A stretch of 64,000 nucleotides of DNA from JANQIO01 sp965601975 (GTDB taxonomy: Bacteria > Pseudomonadota > Gammaproteobacteria > Pseudomonadales > Halieaceae): contig OZ271856.1 in NCBI GenBank assembly GCA_965601975.1, positions 1,302,001 to 1,366,000 of the forward strand. The letters are read 5' to 3'. The notes under the pieces were generated by a model that had not been told where the DNA came from, made no database searches, and worked only from the letters and a program-made list of their open reading frames with translations. Of this stretch, positions 14,031 to 23,317 are shown one piece after another; position 1 is the stretch's first letter, and each line of letters opens with the position of its first letter. The position numbers were made by a program, and so were the translations under genes.

Positions 14031-15745
14031 AGCGAAGCGCCTACATCCCGGTTTCGCCATGGCGCAGCCACATGATGGCCACATTTATCGCCCTATTATT
14101 TGGCTTGTTGGTCTGGCGTGTCCTGAGCCTGCAGGTGCTGGATAACGATCGCGGCTACGCCTTCCTGCAGGACCAGGGCGCGGCGCGCTATGTCCGCAGT
14201 GCGGAGATCCCCGCCTACCGAGGCATCATCGCGGACCGTCGCGGTGAGCCGCTGGCGGTCAGTACGCCGGTCATCAGTATCTGGGCGAACCCGCAGACGC
14301 TGAAGACCTCCGACCGCATCGACGAACTCGCCGGGGCGCTGGGAATGAAGCCCGCGGCCCTGCATGCGCGCCTGGACGACTACGCGGATCGCAAGTTTAT
14401 GTACCTGAAACGCCACATGACGCCGCCGGCTGCCCGCGAGCTGCTGAGACTGAAGATCCCCGGGGTGGGCGGTCGCCGTGAATACCAGCGCTACTACCCG
14501 GCGGGCGAAGTCGCGGCGCAGCTGGTCGGAATGACCGACGTCGACGATCGCGGCATCGAGGGCATGGAGCTGGCTTTCAACGACTGGCTGCGGGGCGCGC
14601 CGGGTCGCAAGCAGGTCATCAAGGATCTCTACGGCGAGGTCGTGCGCGATGTGGGTGAACTGGCACCGGCGCAGCCCGGGCGCGACCTGGCCCTGAGTAT
14701 CGACCTGCGGCTGCAAACCCTGGCGCACCGGGAATTGCAGCGGGCGGTGACGGCGAGTCGCGCCAAGGCCGGCACTGTGGTGACGCTGGACAGTCGTACC
14801 GGTGAGGTGCTGGCGCTGGTCAACTATCCCACTTTCAACCCCAACGGCCGCGGCAGCCTGCAACCGGGTCAGGCGCGCAATCGCGCACTGACTGACCTGT
14901 TTGAGCCGGGGTCCACCATGAAGCCGATCACGCTGGTGGCGGCCCTGGAAAGCGGGCTGTATACACCGGACACCAGGATCGACACCTCGCCGGGCCGCAT
15001 CAAGGTGGGCTCCAAGGTGCTGCTGGACCCGGTCAATTTCGGTGAAATCAGCCTGGCCCGCGTGGTGGCGAAGTCCAGCCAGGTGGGCATCGTCAAGGTC
15101 GCCCTCAATCTCGACGAGCAGGCGGTGTGGCAGGCATTCAGTCGCTTTGGCCTCGGCGAAGCGCCGGGCACCGGGTTCCCGGGCGAGAGCGCAGGCGTGT
15201 TGCCCTACCGGGACCGCTGGCGCGATATCGAGCGGGTCACCCTGGCCTACGGCTACGGCCTGGCGGTCACGCCGCTGCAGCTGGCTCGCGCCTACGGGGT
15301 GATCGCCAGCGGCGGCAAGCTGGTGGCGCCCAGCCTGTTGAAGCTGGAAGACGGCGAGCCGCTGGAGCAGCGTGACGTGGTTGATCCCGCGATTGCACGG
15401 CAGGTGCTGGATGTCCTGCGCGGCGTCACCGGTGAAGCCGGCACCGCGCGCAGCGCTCAGGTCCCGGGTTACAGCGTGGCCGGAAAGACCGGCACCGCCC
15501 ACAAGGTGGGCAGCGACGGCTATGCCGACGATCGCTACCTGGCGTTCTTTGCCGGGATCGCGCCGGCCAGCGACCCGCGGTTGGTGACGATCGTTCTCAT
15601 CGATGAGCCGGGCGGCGAACGCTACTACGGCGGCGAAGTCGCGGCGCCGGTGTTCTCCCGGATTACGGCGGGCGCCCTGCGATTGCTGAACGTGGTGCCG
15701 GATGCGGCTGATCGGGCCGGGCAGCGGCCGGGAGGGGCAGCGTGA
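14027..15745 (+). CDS. ftsI: Septal peptidoglycan transpeptidase FtsI (PBP3)
   Basis: FtsI cross-links septal peptidoglycan together with FtsW. The GTG at 14027 overlaps the ftsL stop (GTGA). The 572 residues show an N-terminal membrane anchor (about 17-34), a pedestal domain (about 60-215) and the transpeptidase domain with the active-site STMK at 296-299 and KTGT at 487-490. The second motif, normally SxN (SSN in E. coli), reads Ser-Ser-Gln at 350-352 in KSSQVGIVKVAL, an uncommon change in a catalytic motif. The rest of the domain is intact. Confidence 0.97.
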   Translation: MKRSAYIPVSPWRSHMMATFIALLFGLLVWRVLSLQVLDNDRGYAFLQDQGAARYVRSAEIPAYRGIIADRRGEPLAVSTPVISIWANPQTLKTSDRIDELAGALGMKPAALHARLDDYADRKFMYLKRHMTPPAARELLRLKIPGVGGRREYQRYYPAGEVAAQLVGMTDVDDRGIEGMELAFNDWLRGAPGRKQVIKDLYGEVVRDVGELAPAQPGRDLALSIDLRLQTLAHRELQRAVTASRAKAGTVVTLDSRTGEVLALVNYPTFNPNGRGSLQPGQARNRALTDLFEPGSTMKPITLVAALESGLYTPDTRIDTSPGRIKVGSKVLLDPVNFGEISLARVVAKSSQVGIVKVALNLDEQAVWQAFSRFGLGEAPGTGFPGESAGVLPYRDRWRDIERVTLAYGYGLAVTPLQLARAYGVIASGGKLVAPSLLKLEDGEPLEQRDVVDPAIARQVLDVLRGVTGEAGTARSAQVPGYSVAGKTGTAHKVGSDGYADDRYLAFFAGIAPASDPRLVTIVLIDEPGGERYYGGEVAAPVFSRITAGALRLLNVVPDAADRAGQRPGGAA

Positions 15746-17225
15746 TGGCGCTGCAGGCGCAGTCACAGCAAGCGATGCCGCTGTTCCGGCTGCTTGCCGG
15801 GATCGTCGACGCGGTGGCGCTGCCGGTCACCGGCCTCGAAATCGACAGCCGCAGGGTCAAGCCCGGCGACCTGTTCCTCGCCCTGCCGGGGAGCAGCACG
15901 ACGGGCGCGCGTACCTTGAGCAGGCCGCTGCCGCGGGTGCGATCGCAGCGGTGGCCGAAGCCGGCCTGTCGTCGGCCCAGCGGGAAGCCGCCGGTATACC
16001 GGTGGTGGAAGTCGCCGGTCTCGCCGGCCATGTCGGCGAAATCGCCGCGCGCTTTTACGGTAGGCCGTCAGAGCAGATGGCGGTGGTGGGCATTACCGGT
16101 ACCAACGGCAAGACCACGACCTCGCGCATCCTGGCCCAGCTGCTGCGCGAGGAGCTGGGGAGCTGTGGCGTCATCGGAACGCTCGGCGCGACTACCGGGG
16201 ACACGGTTGCCGAGGCAGCCAATACCACACCCGACGCCCTCAGCCTGCAACAGCAGCTCGCTGAATGGTGCGGCGAGGGTGTTGCCGGCGCGGTGCTGGA
16301 AGTGTCCTCCCACAGCCTGGTGCAGGGTCGTGTCAACGGCATGCACTTCAATTCGGCAATCTTTACCAACCTTACCCATGACCACCTGGACTACCACGGT
16401 GATATGGACAGCTATGCGCGCTCCAAGGCACTGCTGTTTTCCTCGCCGGGTCTCGAACACGCCATCATCAATCGCGATGACCCCTATGCGGACGCAATGA
16501 TCGCGACGCTGGCGCCCAACACAAAGCTGTGGCTCTACGGCATCCAGCGCGGTGAGGTGGCGCTGAGCGCCAGCAGCATTCACTACCATGACGCCGGCCT
16601 CGAAGCACGCGTGCACACACCCTGGGGCGACGGTCTCCTGCACAGTCCGCTGGCCGGTGATTTCAACCTGTCCAACCTGCTCGCCGCCATTGCCGCGGCC
16701 TGCCTGTCCGGAATGTCCCTGCAGGGCGCGCTGGACGTGGTGCCGCACCTCAAGGGTGTGGAAGGGCGCATGCAATACGTGGCAAACGATCGCCAGCTGC
16801 AGCTGGTGGTCGACTACGCACACACGCCCGACGCACTGGCGAAAGCGCTGGGTGCGCTGCGTGCGCACACCGAGGGTCGGCTGCACTGTGTGTTCGGCTG
16901 CGGTGGCGACCGCGACCGGGAGAAGCGGCCGGTGATGGGGCGTATTGCCGCGGAGCATGCGGACCGCCTCATCATCACCAGCGACAACCCCCGCAACGAG
17001 CCGCCGCTGGCGATCATCCAGGACATACTTCCCGGCGTCAGCGGCGACCACGAGATCGAGCCGGACCGCGGCGCCGCCATCGCGCTGGCAGTGGCGAGTG
17101 CGGCACCGGGAGACTGCGTGCTGGTCGCGGGCAAGGGCCATGAAACCTACCAGCAGGTGGGGGACCAGCGCCTGGATTTCAGCGACGTCGAGGCGCTGCG
17201 GCTGGCCCTGGGGGAGGCGAGGTGA
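15745..17225 (+). CDS. murE: UDP-MurNAc-L-Ala-D-Glu:meso-DAP ligase MurE, with an apparent -1 frameshift near base 15900
   Basis: MurE adds meso-diaminopimelate to UDP-MurNAc-L-Ala-D-Glu. The N-terminal segment (VTGLEIDSRRVKPGDLFLAL, then GSST) is read from the ATG at 15745. The remainder (DGRAYLEQAAAAGAIAAVAE, GITGTNGKTTTSR, and the DAP-specific SDNPRNEPP) is read in the frame one base back. Reading the G at 15900 twice joins them as SST-DGRAYLEQ, exactly the family pattern, giving about 493 residues against 495 in E. coli. The gene is essential, so a dropped G in ACGGACGGG, by sequencing error or very recent mutation, is likelier than a dead gene. No slippery heptamer is seen. Stop overlaps murF. 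Confidence 0.9.
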
Positions 17226-18595
17226 TGCGCAACCTGGCATTGTCAGATGTCGCCGAAAGGCTGGCTGCCACCCTGCGCGGCGATGACCGCCAGTTCAGCT
17301 CGGTGTCTACCGACAGCCGCAGCCTGCGGGCCGGGGACCTGTTCGTGGCGCTGGAAGGCGAGCACTTCGACGGGCACGATTTCCTCGACGCGGTGGCCCG
17401 GGCGGGTGCCGGGGCTGCCCTGGTGTCCCGGCCGGTCTCTGCGCCGCTGCCAACCCTGCAGGTCAGGGATACGGAGCTGGCACTGGGACAGCTCGGTGCG
17501 CTGAATCGCGAGCTGTTCGGCGGCACCCTGGTCGGGATTACCGGCAGTTCCGGGAAGACCTCGGTCAAGAACATGCTGGCGGAAATCTTTGCCAACCGGG
17601 GCTCGACGCTGGCGACCGAGGGGAACCTGAACAACGAAATCGGGGTGCCGCTGACGCTGCTGCGGCTGGAACCCCAACACCGCTACGCGGTGATCGAGAT
17701 GGGCGCCGGCAAACCCGGCGACATCGCCTATTTGCGCTCACTGGCACAGCCGGATATTGGCATGCTCCTGAACGTCATGCCGGCGCACCTGGAGCGCATG
17801 GGATCGCTGCAGGGAATCGCGGAAACCAAGGGCGCCATCCTAGCGGGCGGCAGGTTCGCCATCTATCCCGCCGACAGCGAATTCACGCCACTGTGGCGAA
17901 ACATGGCGCAGGCTGACGCGAACCTGGAATTCGCCTTTGACTCGTCAGCGGCCGTACATGTGTCGGGCATGGCGCTGGATGCGGAGGGTTCCAGCTTCAC
18001 GCTGCATGTGGATGGCGCCAGCGCCGCCGTGCGGCTGCCGCTGCCCGGTCGACACAGCGTCGCCAATGCCATGGCGGCCGGTGCCGCGGCTGTGGCAGCG
18101 GGCCTGTCCCTGGAGGACGTGGCCGCCGGGCTTGCGGCCATGACTGCCACCGGCGGGCGGCTGTTCCGCCAGGCCGGCCGCGACGGCATCCAGGTGATTG
18201 ACGACAGCTACAACGCTAACCCCGGTTCCGTGCGGGCCGCCATCGACGTGCTGGCGGAGCTGCCCGGTCGCAGGATCCTGGTGCTGGGCACCATGGCGGA
18301 GCTCGGTGACAAGGTGGACAGCCTGCACGCGGAAGTCGGCAGCTACGCGGCGGGCAGCGATATCGACCTGCTGTGGGGCGCCGGTCCGCACACGGATGCA
18401 GCCGTATCCGCCTTTGGCGAGGGCGGGCGGCACTTCGAGTCGCGCGACATGATGCTGCAGGCACTGCCCGCCCTGCGCGCCGGCGACACGGTGCTGATCA
18501 AGGGGTCTCGCAGCGCCGGCATGGAGGTGATCGTCAGGGCGCTGCTGCCGCAGGCCGCCAACAGCGAACCGGAAGCCGACGGGGAGGAAGCCTGA
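17225..18595 (+). CDS. murF: UDP-MurNAc-tripeptide:D-Ala-D-Ala ligase
   Basis: MurF adds the D-Ala-D-Ala dipeptide to complete the UDP-MurNAc-pentapeptide. The ATG at 17225 overlaps the murE stop in TGATG; a GTG one codon earlier (17222) is also possible. About 456 residues show an N-terminal UDP-binding domain (FSSVSTDSRSLRAGDLFVAL), the ATP loop GITGSSGKTSVKN, and the C-terminal VIDDSYNANPGSVRAAID. The gene overlaps mraY by one base. Confidence 0.97.
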   Translation: MRNLALSDVAERLAATLRGDDRQFSSVSTDSRSLRAGDLFVALEGEHFDGHDFLDAVARAGAGAALVSRPVSAPLPTLQVRDTELALGQLGALNRELFGGTLVGITGSSGKTSVKNMLAEIFANRGSTLATEGNLNNEIGVPLTLLRLEPQHRYAVIEMGAGKPGDIAYLRSLAQPDIGMLLNVMPAHLERMGSLQGIAETKGAILAGGRFAIYPADSEFTPLWRNMAQADANLEFAFDSSAAVHVSGMALDAEGSSFTLHVDGASAAVRLPLPGRHSVANAMAAGAAAVAAGLSLEDVAAGLAAMTATGGRLFRQAGRDGIQVIDDSYNANPGSVRAAIDVLAELPGRRILVLGTMAELGDKVDSLHAEVGSYAAGSDIDLLWGAGPHTDAAVSAFGEGGRHFESRDMMLQALPALRAGDTVLIKGSRSAGMEVIVRALLPQAANSEPEADGEEA

Positions 18596-19677
18596 TGCTG
18601 CTGTGGTTGACGGAATACCTGGTGAACATCGACTCCGGTTTCGCGGTGTTCCAGTACCTGACCTTCCGGGGCATTCTTGGCGTCATGACGGCGCTGGCGA
18701 TTTCCCTGCTGGTGGGTCCCTACATGATCCGCAAGCTGAACTATCACCAGATCGGCCAGGCGGTCCGCGACGACGGACCGGAAACCCATCTCACCAAGAG
18801 CGGCACGCCGACCATGGGCGGTGCGCTGATCCTTGTCGCCATCGGCATCAGCACCCTGCTCTGGAGCGATTTGCGTAATCCCTATGTGTGGCTGGTGCTG
18901 TTTGTGACCGGTGTGTTCGGCGCGGTGGGCTGGGTCGACGACTGGCGCAAGGTCATGCAGCAGGACCCCACCGGGCTGCCGGCACGCTGGAAGTACTTCT
19001 GGCAATCCGTCGCCGGCCTCGCCGCGGCCCTGTATCTCTACCTGTATGCTGAAACCCCCGTGGCGACGCAGCTGTTTGTGCCGTTCTTCAAGGACTTCGC
19101 CTGGGACATGGGGCCGCTGTTCGTCGTGCTGGCCTATTTCGTCATCGTCGGCGCCAGCAACGCGGTCAACCTGACGGACGGGCTCGACGGCCTGGCGATC
19201 CTGCCGACGGTGCTGGTGGGCTCCGCGCTGGGGGTCATCGCCTACGTGGTGGGGCACGTCGAGTTTTCCGAATACCTGCATATCCCCTACGTGGCGGGCA
19301 CCGGTGAGCTGGTGGTGTTCTGTGGCGCCCTGGCCGGCGCCGGTGTCGGTTTCCTGTGGTTCAACACCTACCCGGCAATGGTATTCATGGGCGACGTGGG
19401 CGCACTGGCTCTGGGCGCGGCGCTGGGAACCGTGGCGGTGATCACCCGCCACGAGATCGTATTTTTCATCATGGGCGGCATCTTCGTGCTGGAGACGGTG
19501 TCGGTGATTCTGCAGGTGGCCAGCTTCAAGCTGACCGGGAAGCGGATCTTCCGCATGGCGCCCATCCATCATCACTTTGAATTGAAGGGCTGGCCGGAGC
19601 CGCGCGTGATCGTCCGTTTCTGGATCATCACGGTCATGCTGGTGCTGTTCGGGCTGGCCACGCTGAAGCTGCGCTGA
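18595..19677 (+). CDS. mraY: Phospho-N-acetylmuramoyl-pentapeptide transferase
   Basis: MraY makes lipid I by moving phospho-MurNAc-pentapeptide to undecaprenyl phosphate. From the ATG at 18595 it has 360 residues, identical to E. coli in length, with about ten membrane helices. Signature loops are GTPTMGGALI, VGWVDDWRKV (aspartate pair), NAVNLTDGLDGLAI and the histidine motif APIHHHFELKGWPE. Its start overlaps the murF stop by one base (TGATG). Confidence 0.98.
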   Translation: MLLWLTEYLVNIDSGFAVFQYLTFRGILGVMTALAISLLVGPYMIRKLNYHQIGQAVRDDGPETHLTKSGTPTMGGALILVAIGISTLLWSDLRNPYVWLVLFVTGVFGAVGWVDDWRKVMQQDPTGLPARWKYFWQSVAGLAAALYLYLYAETPVATQLFVPFFKDFAWDMGPLFVVLAYFVIVGASNAVNLTDGLDGLAILPTVLVGSALGVIAYVVGHVEFSEYLHIPYVAGTGELVVFCGALAGAGVGFLWFNTYPAMVFMGDVGALALGAALGTVAVITRHEIVFFIMGGIFVLETVSVILQVASFKLTGKRIFRMAPIHHHFELKGWPEPRVIVRFWIITVMLVLFGLATLKLR

Positions 19678-19690
19678 TCGAGGAGCGGGA

Positions 19691-21058
19691 ATGATCATGG
19701 CAGGACAACTGATTGCAAGCTCCGAGGCTCCCCTGGTGGTGGGACTGGGAAGCACCGGTCTGTCCTGCGTGCGCTATTTCCATGCGCGCGGCGTTCCCTG
19801 CAGTGTGGCGGATTCGCGGATGGAACCGCCCGGCCTGGACCAGGCGCGGGCGCTCGATCCGGAGCTGCCGGTGTTACTCGGCCCCCTGGACCCCGAACTG
19901 CTCAAGCGGGCGTCGCGGCTTATCGTCAGCCCCGGTATTGCCCTCGATGAGCCGGCCATCGCCGAGGCCATCGCCGCCGGCGTGCCGGTGGCCGGCGACA
20001 TCGACGTATTCTGCGAGGCGGCGCAGGCACCGGTGGCGGGTATCACCGGGTCCAATGGCAAATCGACGGTGACCACGCTGCTGGGAGAAATGGCCGCAGC
20101 GGCGGGTGTGCGCGTGGCGGTGGGCGGCAACCTGGGTACGCCGGCGCTGGACCTGCTGGACGAGGAGGTGGAGCTCTACGTGCTGGAGATGTCCAGCTTC
20201 CAGCTGGAGCGCGCCGGTCAGCTGGGCCTGGCGGTGGCCACCGTGCTCAATATGAGCCCCGACCACCTGGATCGCCACGGCGATATGCAGGCCTATCACC
20301 ACGCCAAGCACCGGGTCTTCCTGGACTGCCAGGCGGCGGTGTTCAATCGGGAAGATCCCCTGTCGCGCCCGCTGCAGGCCGATACGGTGCCGAGTCTCAG
20401 CTTCGGGCTGGGCGCGCCGGACCGGAATGGCTACGGGCTGAAAATGCACGATGGCGAGAGCTGGATTTTCCGGGAGTTCGAGCCGCTCATGCCCGCCGCC
20501 GAAGTCCGTATGGTGGGACGCCACAACCTGGCCAATGGCCTTGCCGGCCTGGCGCTTGGCGAGCTGCTGGGCCTGCCGCGGGACGTCATGCTCGACACCC
20601 TGCGCCGCTTCGGCGGCCTGCCGCACCGCTGTGAGGTGGTGGGGGAAAGCGGCGGCGTGCGCTTCATCAACGATTCCAAGGCGACCAACCCCGGCGCCAC
20701 CCTGGCCGCCCTGCGCGGGCTGGAAGAGAGCGCGGGCCTGGTGCTGATCCTGGGCGGCCAGGGCAAGGGCGCGGACTTTGGCGAACTCTGCGCCGAAGCT
20801 GCGCAACGTTGCCGTGCCGTGGTGTTGATCGGCGAGGACGCACCGCTGCTGGACGAACTCCTGCCGCAAACCCTGTCCCGGGAACACGCCGGGAGCATGG
20901 ACGAGGCGGTGGACGCCGCCCGGGCCCTGGCGCAAGGCGGCGACGTGGTGATGCTCTCGCCGGCCTGCGCCAGCTTCGATATGTTCTCGGGCTTCGAAGA
21001 GCGGGGCGATCGATTCACCGCAGCCGTGCATCGCGCCGGCGAAGGGGGGCGGCGATGA
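19691..21058 (+). CDS. murD: UDP-MurNAc-L-alanine:D-glutamate ligase
   Basis: MurD adds D-glutamate in the cytoplasmic peptidoglycan pathway. The 455 residues contain an N-terminal Rossmann-like domain (LVVGLGSTGLSCVRYF), the ATP loop GITGSNGKSTVTTLL, VLEMSSFQLE, NMSPDHLDRHG and the C-terminal FINDSKATNPGATLAAL. AGGAG lies 5 bases before the ATG at 19691; a second ATG two codons on is also possible. This is one of the few non-overlapping joints in the cluster (13 bases after mraY). Confidence 0.97.
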   Translation: MIMAGQLIASSEAPLVVGLGSTGLSCVRYFHARGVPCSVADSRMEPPGLDQARALDPELPVLLGPLDPELLKRASRLIVSPGIALDEPAIAEAIAAGVPVAGDIDVFCEAAQAPVAGITGSNGKSTVTTLLGEMAAAAGVRVAVGGNLGTPALDLLDEEVELYVLEMSSFQLERAGQLGLAVATVLNMSPDHLDRHGDMQAYHHAKHRVFLDCQAAVFNREDPLSRPLQADTVPSLSFGLGAPDRNGYGLKMHDGESWIFREFEPLMPAAEVRMVGRHNLANGLAGLALGELLGLPRDVMLDTLRRFGGLPHRCEVVGESGGVRFINDSKATNPGATLAALRGLEESAGLVLILGGQGKGADFGELCAEAAQRCRAVVLIGEDAPLLDELLPQTLSREHAGSMDEAVDAARALAQGGDVVMLSPACASFDMFSGFEERGDRFTAAVHRAGEGGRR

Positions 21059-22242
21059 CCGCGGCGGCCATTCCACTGGGGGCAAACAGCGCTCGCGCCG
21101 AGCTGCTGGACGTCCGCGTGCTGCTGCCGGCCCTGGCGCTGCTGCTGATCGGCTATGTCGCCATCACCTCCGCCTCCGTCGAGTACGCCGCTGCCCACTA
21201 CGGTGACGCCATGCACCACAGCCGCCGTCACCTCATCTATATGGGACTGGCGCTGGTCGGCGCGATCGTGGTCTCGGTCATACCGATTCGGTTCTGGGCC
21301 ATGTCCGGCTGGGCCTGGCTGTTCCTGGGCCTGGCGCTGCTGGCGCTGGTGTTGATTCCCGGCATCGGCGTCAAGGTGAACGGCAGCCGCCGCTGGCTGG
21401 CGCTGGGGCCGCTGACGCTGCAGGCCTCGGAGTTCGCCAAGCTGTTCCTGATCGTCTACCTGGCGGGATACCTGCAGCGCCGCGAGCACCAGGTGCGCAG
21501 TGAGTGGCAGGGCTTCATCAAGCCCATGGCCGTGGTCTTTGCCTTCACGCTGCTGCTGATGGCGGAGCCGGATTTCGGCGCCACCGTGGTCACCGTGGGC
21601 ACCGCCTTCGGCATGCTGTTCCTGGCGGGCGTGCGCCTTGCCCACTTCCTGCTGGTGGTGCTGGGAAGCCTGCTGGCGCTGACGCTGCTGCTGGTCAGCG
21701 AGCCCTACCGGCTCAAGCGTTTGACGGCCTATACCGATCCCTGGGCGGACCAGTTCGACTCCGGCTACCAGCTGACCCAATCACTGATCGCCTTTGGCCG
21801 CGGTGAGTGGTTTGGCGTCGGCCTCGGCAACAGCGTGCAGAAGCTGTTCTACCTGCCAGAGGCCCACACGGATTTTGTGTTTGCCATCTGGTCCGAGGAG
21901 ACCGGCCTGGTCGGGGCGATGATTGTCATCGGCCTGTTCCTGGCGCTGATCTACAGGATTTTCGATATCGCCCGACGCCGGCTTGCGGCCGGTGACTGCT
22001 TTGGCGCGCAGCTCTGCTACGGCGTGGCCCTGGTGATTGCCAGCCAGGCGTTCATCAATATCGGTGTCGCCACCGGCCTGCTGCCCACCAAGGGACTGAC
22101 CCTGCCGCTGGTGAGCTATGGCGGCAGCAGCCTGATCGTGTGCTGCGCGATGATTGCCCTGGTGCTGCGGGTCGAGCGCGAGAGCCGGACGGAAGAGAAA
22201 CCCGCCAGGCGTAAGGCGCGGGGAGGCAAGCGTGGACGCTAG
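21055..22242 (+). CDS. ftsW: Septal peptidoglycan glycosyltransferase FtsW
   Basis: FtsW is the SEDS-family polymerase that makes septal glycan strands with FtsI. The ATG at 21055 overlaps the murD stop (ATGA). Its 395 residues form about ten membrane helices with the SEDS features GSRRWLALGPLTLQASEFAKL, LLMAEPDFGATVV (the catalytic aspartate region), GYQLTQSLIAFGRGEWFGVG and the C-terminal GLTLPLVSYGGSSLI. The basic tail (about 370-395) is cytoplasmic. Confidence 0.97.
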   Translation: MTAAAIPLGANSARAELLDVRVLLPALALLLIGYVAITSASVEYAAAHYGDAMHHSRRHLIYMGLALVGAIVVSVIPIRFWAMSGWAWLFLGLALLALVLIPGIGVKVNGSRRWLALGPLTLQASEFAKLFLIVYLAGYLQRREHQVRSEWQGFIKPMAVVFAFTLLLMAEPDFGATVVTVGTAFGMLFLAGVRLAHFLLVVLGSLLALTLLLVSEPYRLKRLTAYTDPWADQFDSGYQLTQSLIAFGRGEWFGVGLGNSVQKLFYLPEAHTDFVFAIWSEETGLVGAMIVIGLFLALIYRIFDIARRRLAAGDCFGAQLCYGVALVIASQAFINIGVATGLLPTKGLTLPLVSYGGSSLIVCCAMIALVLRVERESRTEEKPARRKARGGKRGR

Positions 22243-23317
22243 GCGCGTGGCCATTTTTGCCGGCGGCACCGGCGGACATGTCTACCCGGCGCTGGCGGTG
22301 GCGGCGGAACTCAGCGAGCGCGGTTACGCGGTCGAGTGGTTTGGCACCGATCGCGGCCTCGAGGCGAGAGTGGTACCGGAAGCCGGTTATCCGCTGCACG
22401 CGCTGAGGGTGAGCGGCATTCGCGGCAAGGGGGTGGTGGCACGACTGAAGGGATTGACGACCGTGTTTCTCGCCCTGACCCAGTCGCTTGGCCTGCTGCG
22501 GCGGCTCAAGCCGGTCTGCGCACTGGGTATGGGAGGCTATGCCTCCGGTCCGGCGGGTCTCGCGGCCTGGATACTGCGCATTCCCCTGGTGATTCACGAA
22601 CAGAATTCCGTGGCAGGCACCACTAACCGCTTGCTGCGGCGCTTTGCGCGGGCGGTGCTGGCGGCCTACCCGCAGGCCTTCGGCGAATCGGCTGCGGCGC
22701 GCAGGGTGGGCAACCCGGTGCGTGCGGACCTGCTGGCCCAGGGTGGCGCTGACTATGACTATGACGGCAGTCGCGAACTGCGGCTGTTCGTCGTCGGCGG
22801 CAGCCTCGGGGCGAAAGCCATCAATGAAATCCTGCCGCCGGCCCTCGCCCAGCTGTCCGAGACGACGCGACTGGCGGTTCGGCACCAGACCGGACAGGCT
22901 CATGCCGACGATGTCCGAGCGCTGTACGGTTCGGGTCTCGGTATCGAGGTGGAGGTGCTGCCCTACATCGAGGACATGGCCGCCATGTACCGCTGGGCAG
23001 ACCTGGTGCTGTGCCGCGCCGGCGCGCTGACCGTGTCGGAGCTGGCCATCATGGGTCGCCCCAGCATCCTGGTGCCGCTGCCCCATGCCATCGACAACCA
23101 CCAGTATCACAACGCGGCCTGGCTGACCGAGCAGGAAGCAGCCCTGCTGTTACCGCAGGCGGACATGACGGCCCGGCGCGTCGCCGAACTGCTGGCTGAG
23201 CTGGCCGCGGACCCGGCCAGGTTGAAGAGCATGGCCAATGCCGCGCTGGCGGCGGCGAGCCCGCTGGCGACCCGCCATGTCGCAGACGTCTGCGAGGAGG
23301 TGCGCCGTGGCGGCTGA
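22232..23317 (+). CDS. murG: Undecaprenyl-PP-MurNAc-pentapeptide:UDP-GlcNAc transferase
   Basis: MurG makes lipid II from lipid I on the cytoplasmic face of the membrane. The GTG at 22232 gives 361 residues and follows GGGGAGG; it overlaps ftsW by 11 bases. GT-B signatures are FAGGTGGHVYPALAVA at the N-terminus, GMGGYASGPAGLAAW, HEQNSVAGTTNRLLRRF, VGGSLGAKAINEILP and the C-terminal CRAGALTVSELAIMGRPSILVPLP. It overlaps murC by 11 bases. Confidence 0.97.
   Translation: MDARRVAIFAGGTGGHVYPALAVAAELSERGYAVEWFGTDRGLEARVVPEAGYPLHALRVSGIRGKGVVARLKGLTTVFLALTQSLGLLRRLKPVCALGMGGYASGPAGLAAWILRIPLVIHEQNSVAGTTNRLLRRFARAVLAAYPQAFGESAAARRVGNPVRADLLAQGGADYDYDGSRELRLFVVGGSLGAKAINEILPPALAQLSETTRLAVRHQTGQAHADDVRALYGSGLGIEVEVLPYIEDMAAMYRWADLVLCRAGALTVSELAIMGRPSILVPLPHAIDNHQYHNAAWLTEQEAALLLPQADMTARRVAELLAELAADPARLKSMANAALAAASPLATRHVADVCEEVRRGG

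Noticed and set aside
14096..15766. 556-codon frame antisense to ftsI
   Set aside because: It is a shadow of ftsI with Arg/Gln/His-rich nonsense composition.
15890..15910. Programmed -1 frameshifting as the explanation of the murE frame break
   Set aside because: No X-XXY-YYZ slippery heptamer or stable downstream pseudoknot is visible at the break, and no other MurE is known to need it; a missing base is simpler.
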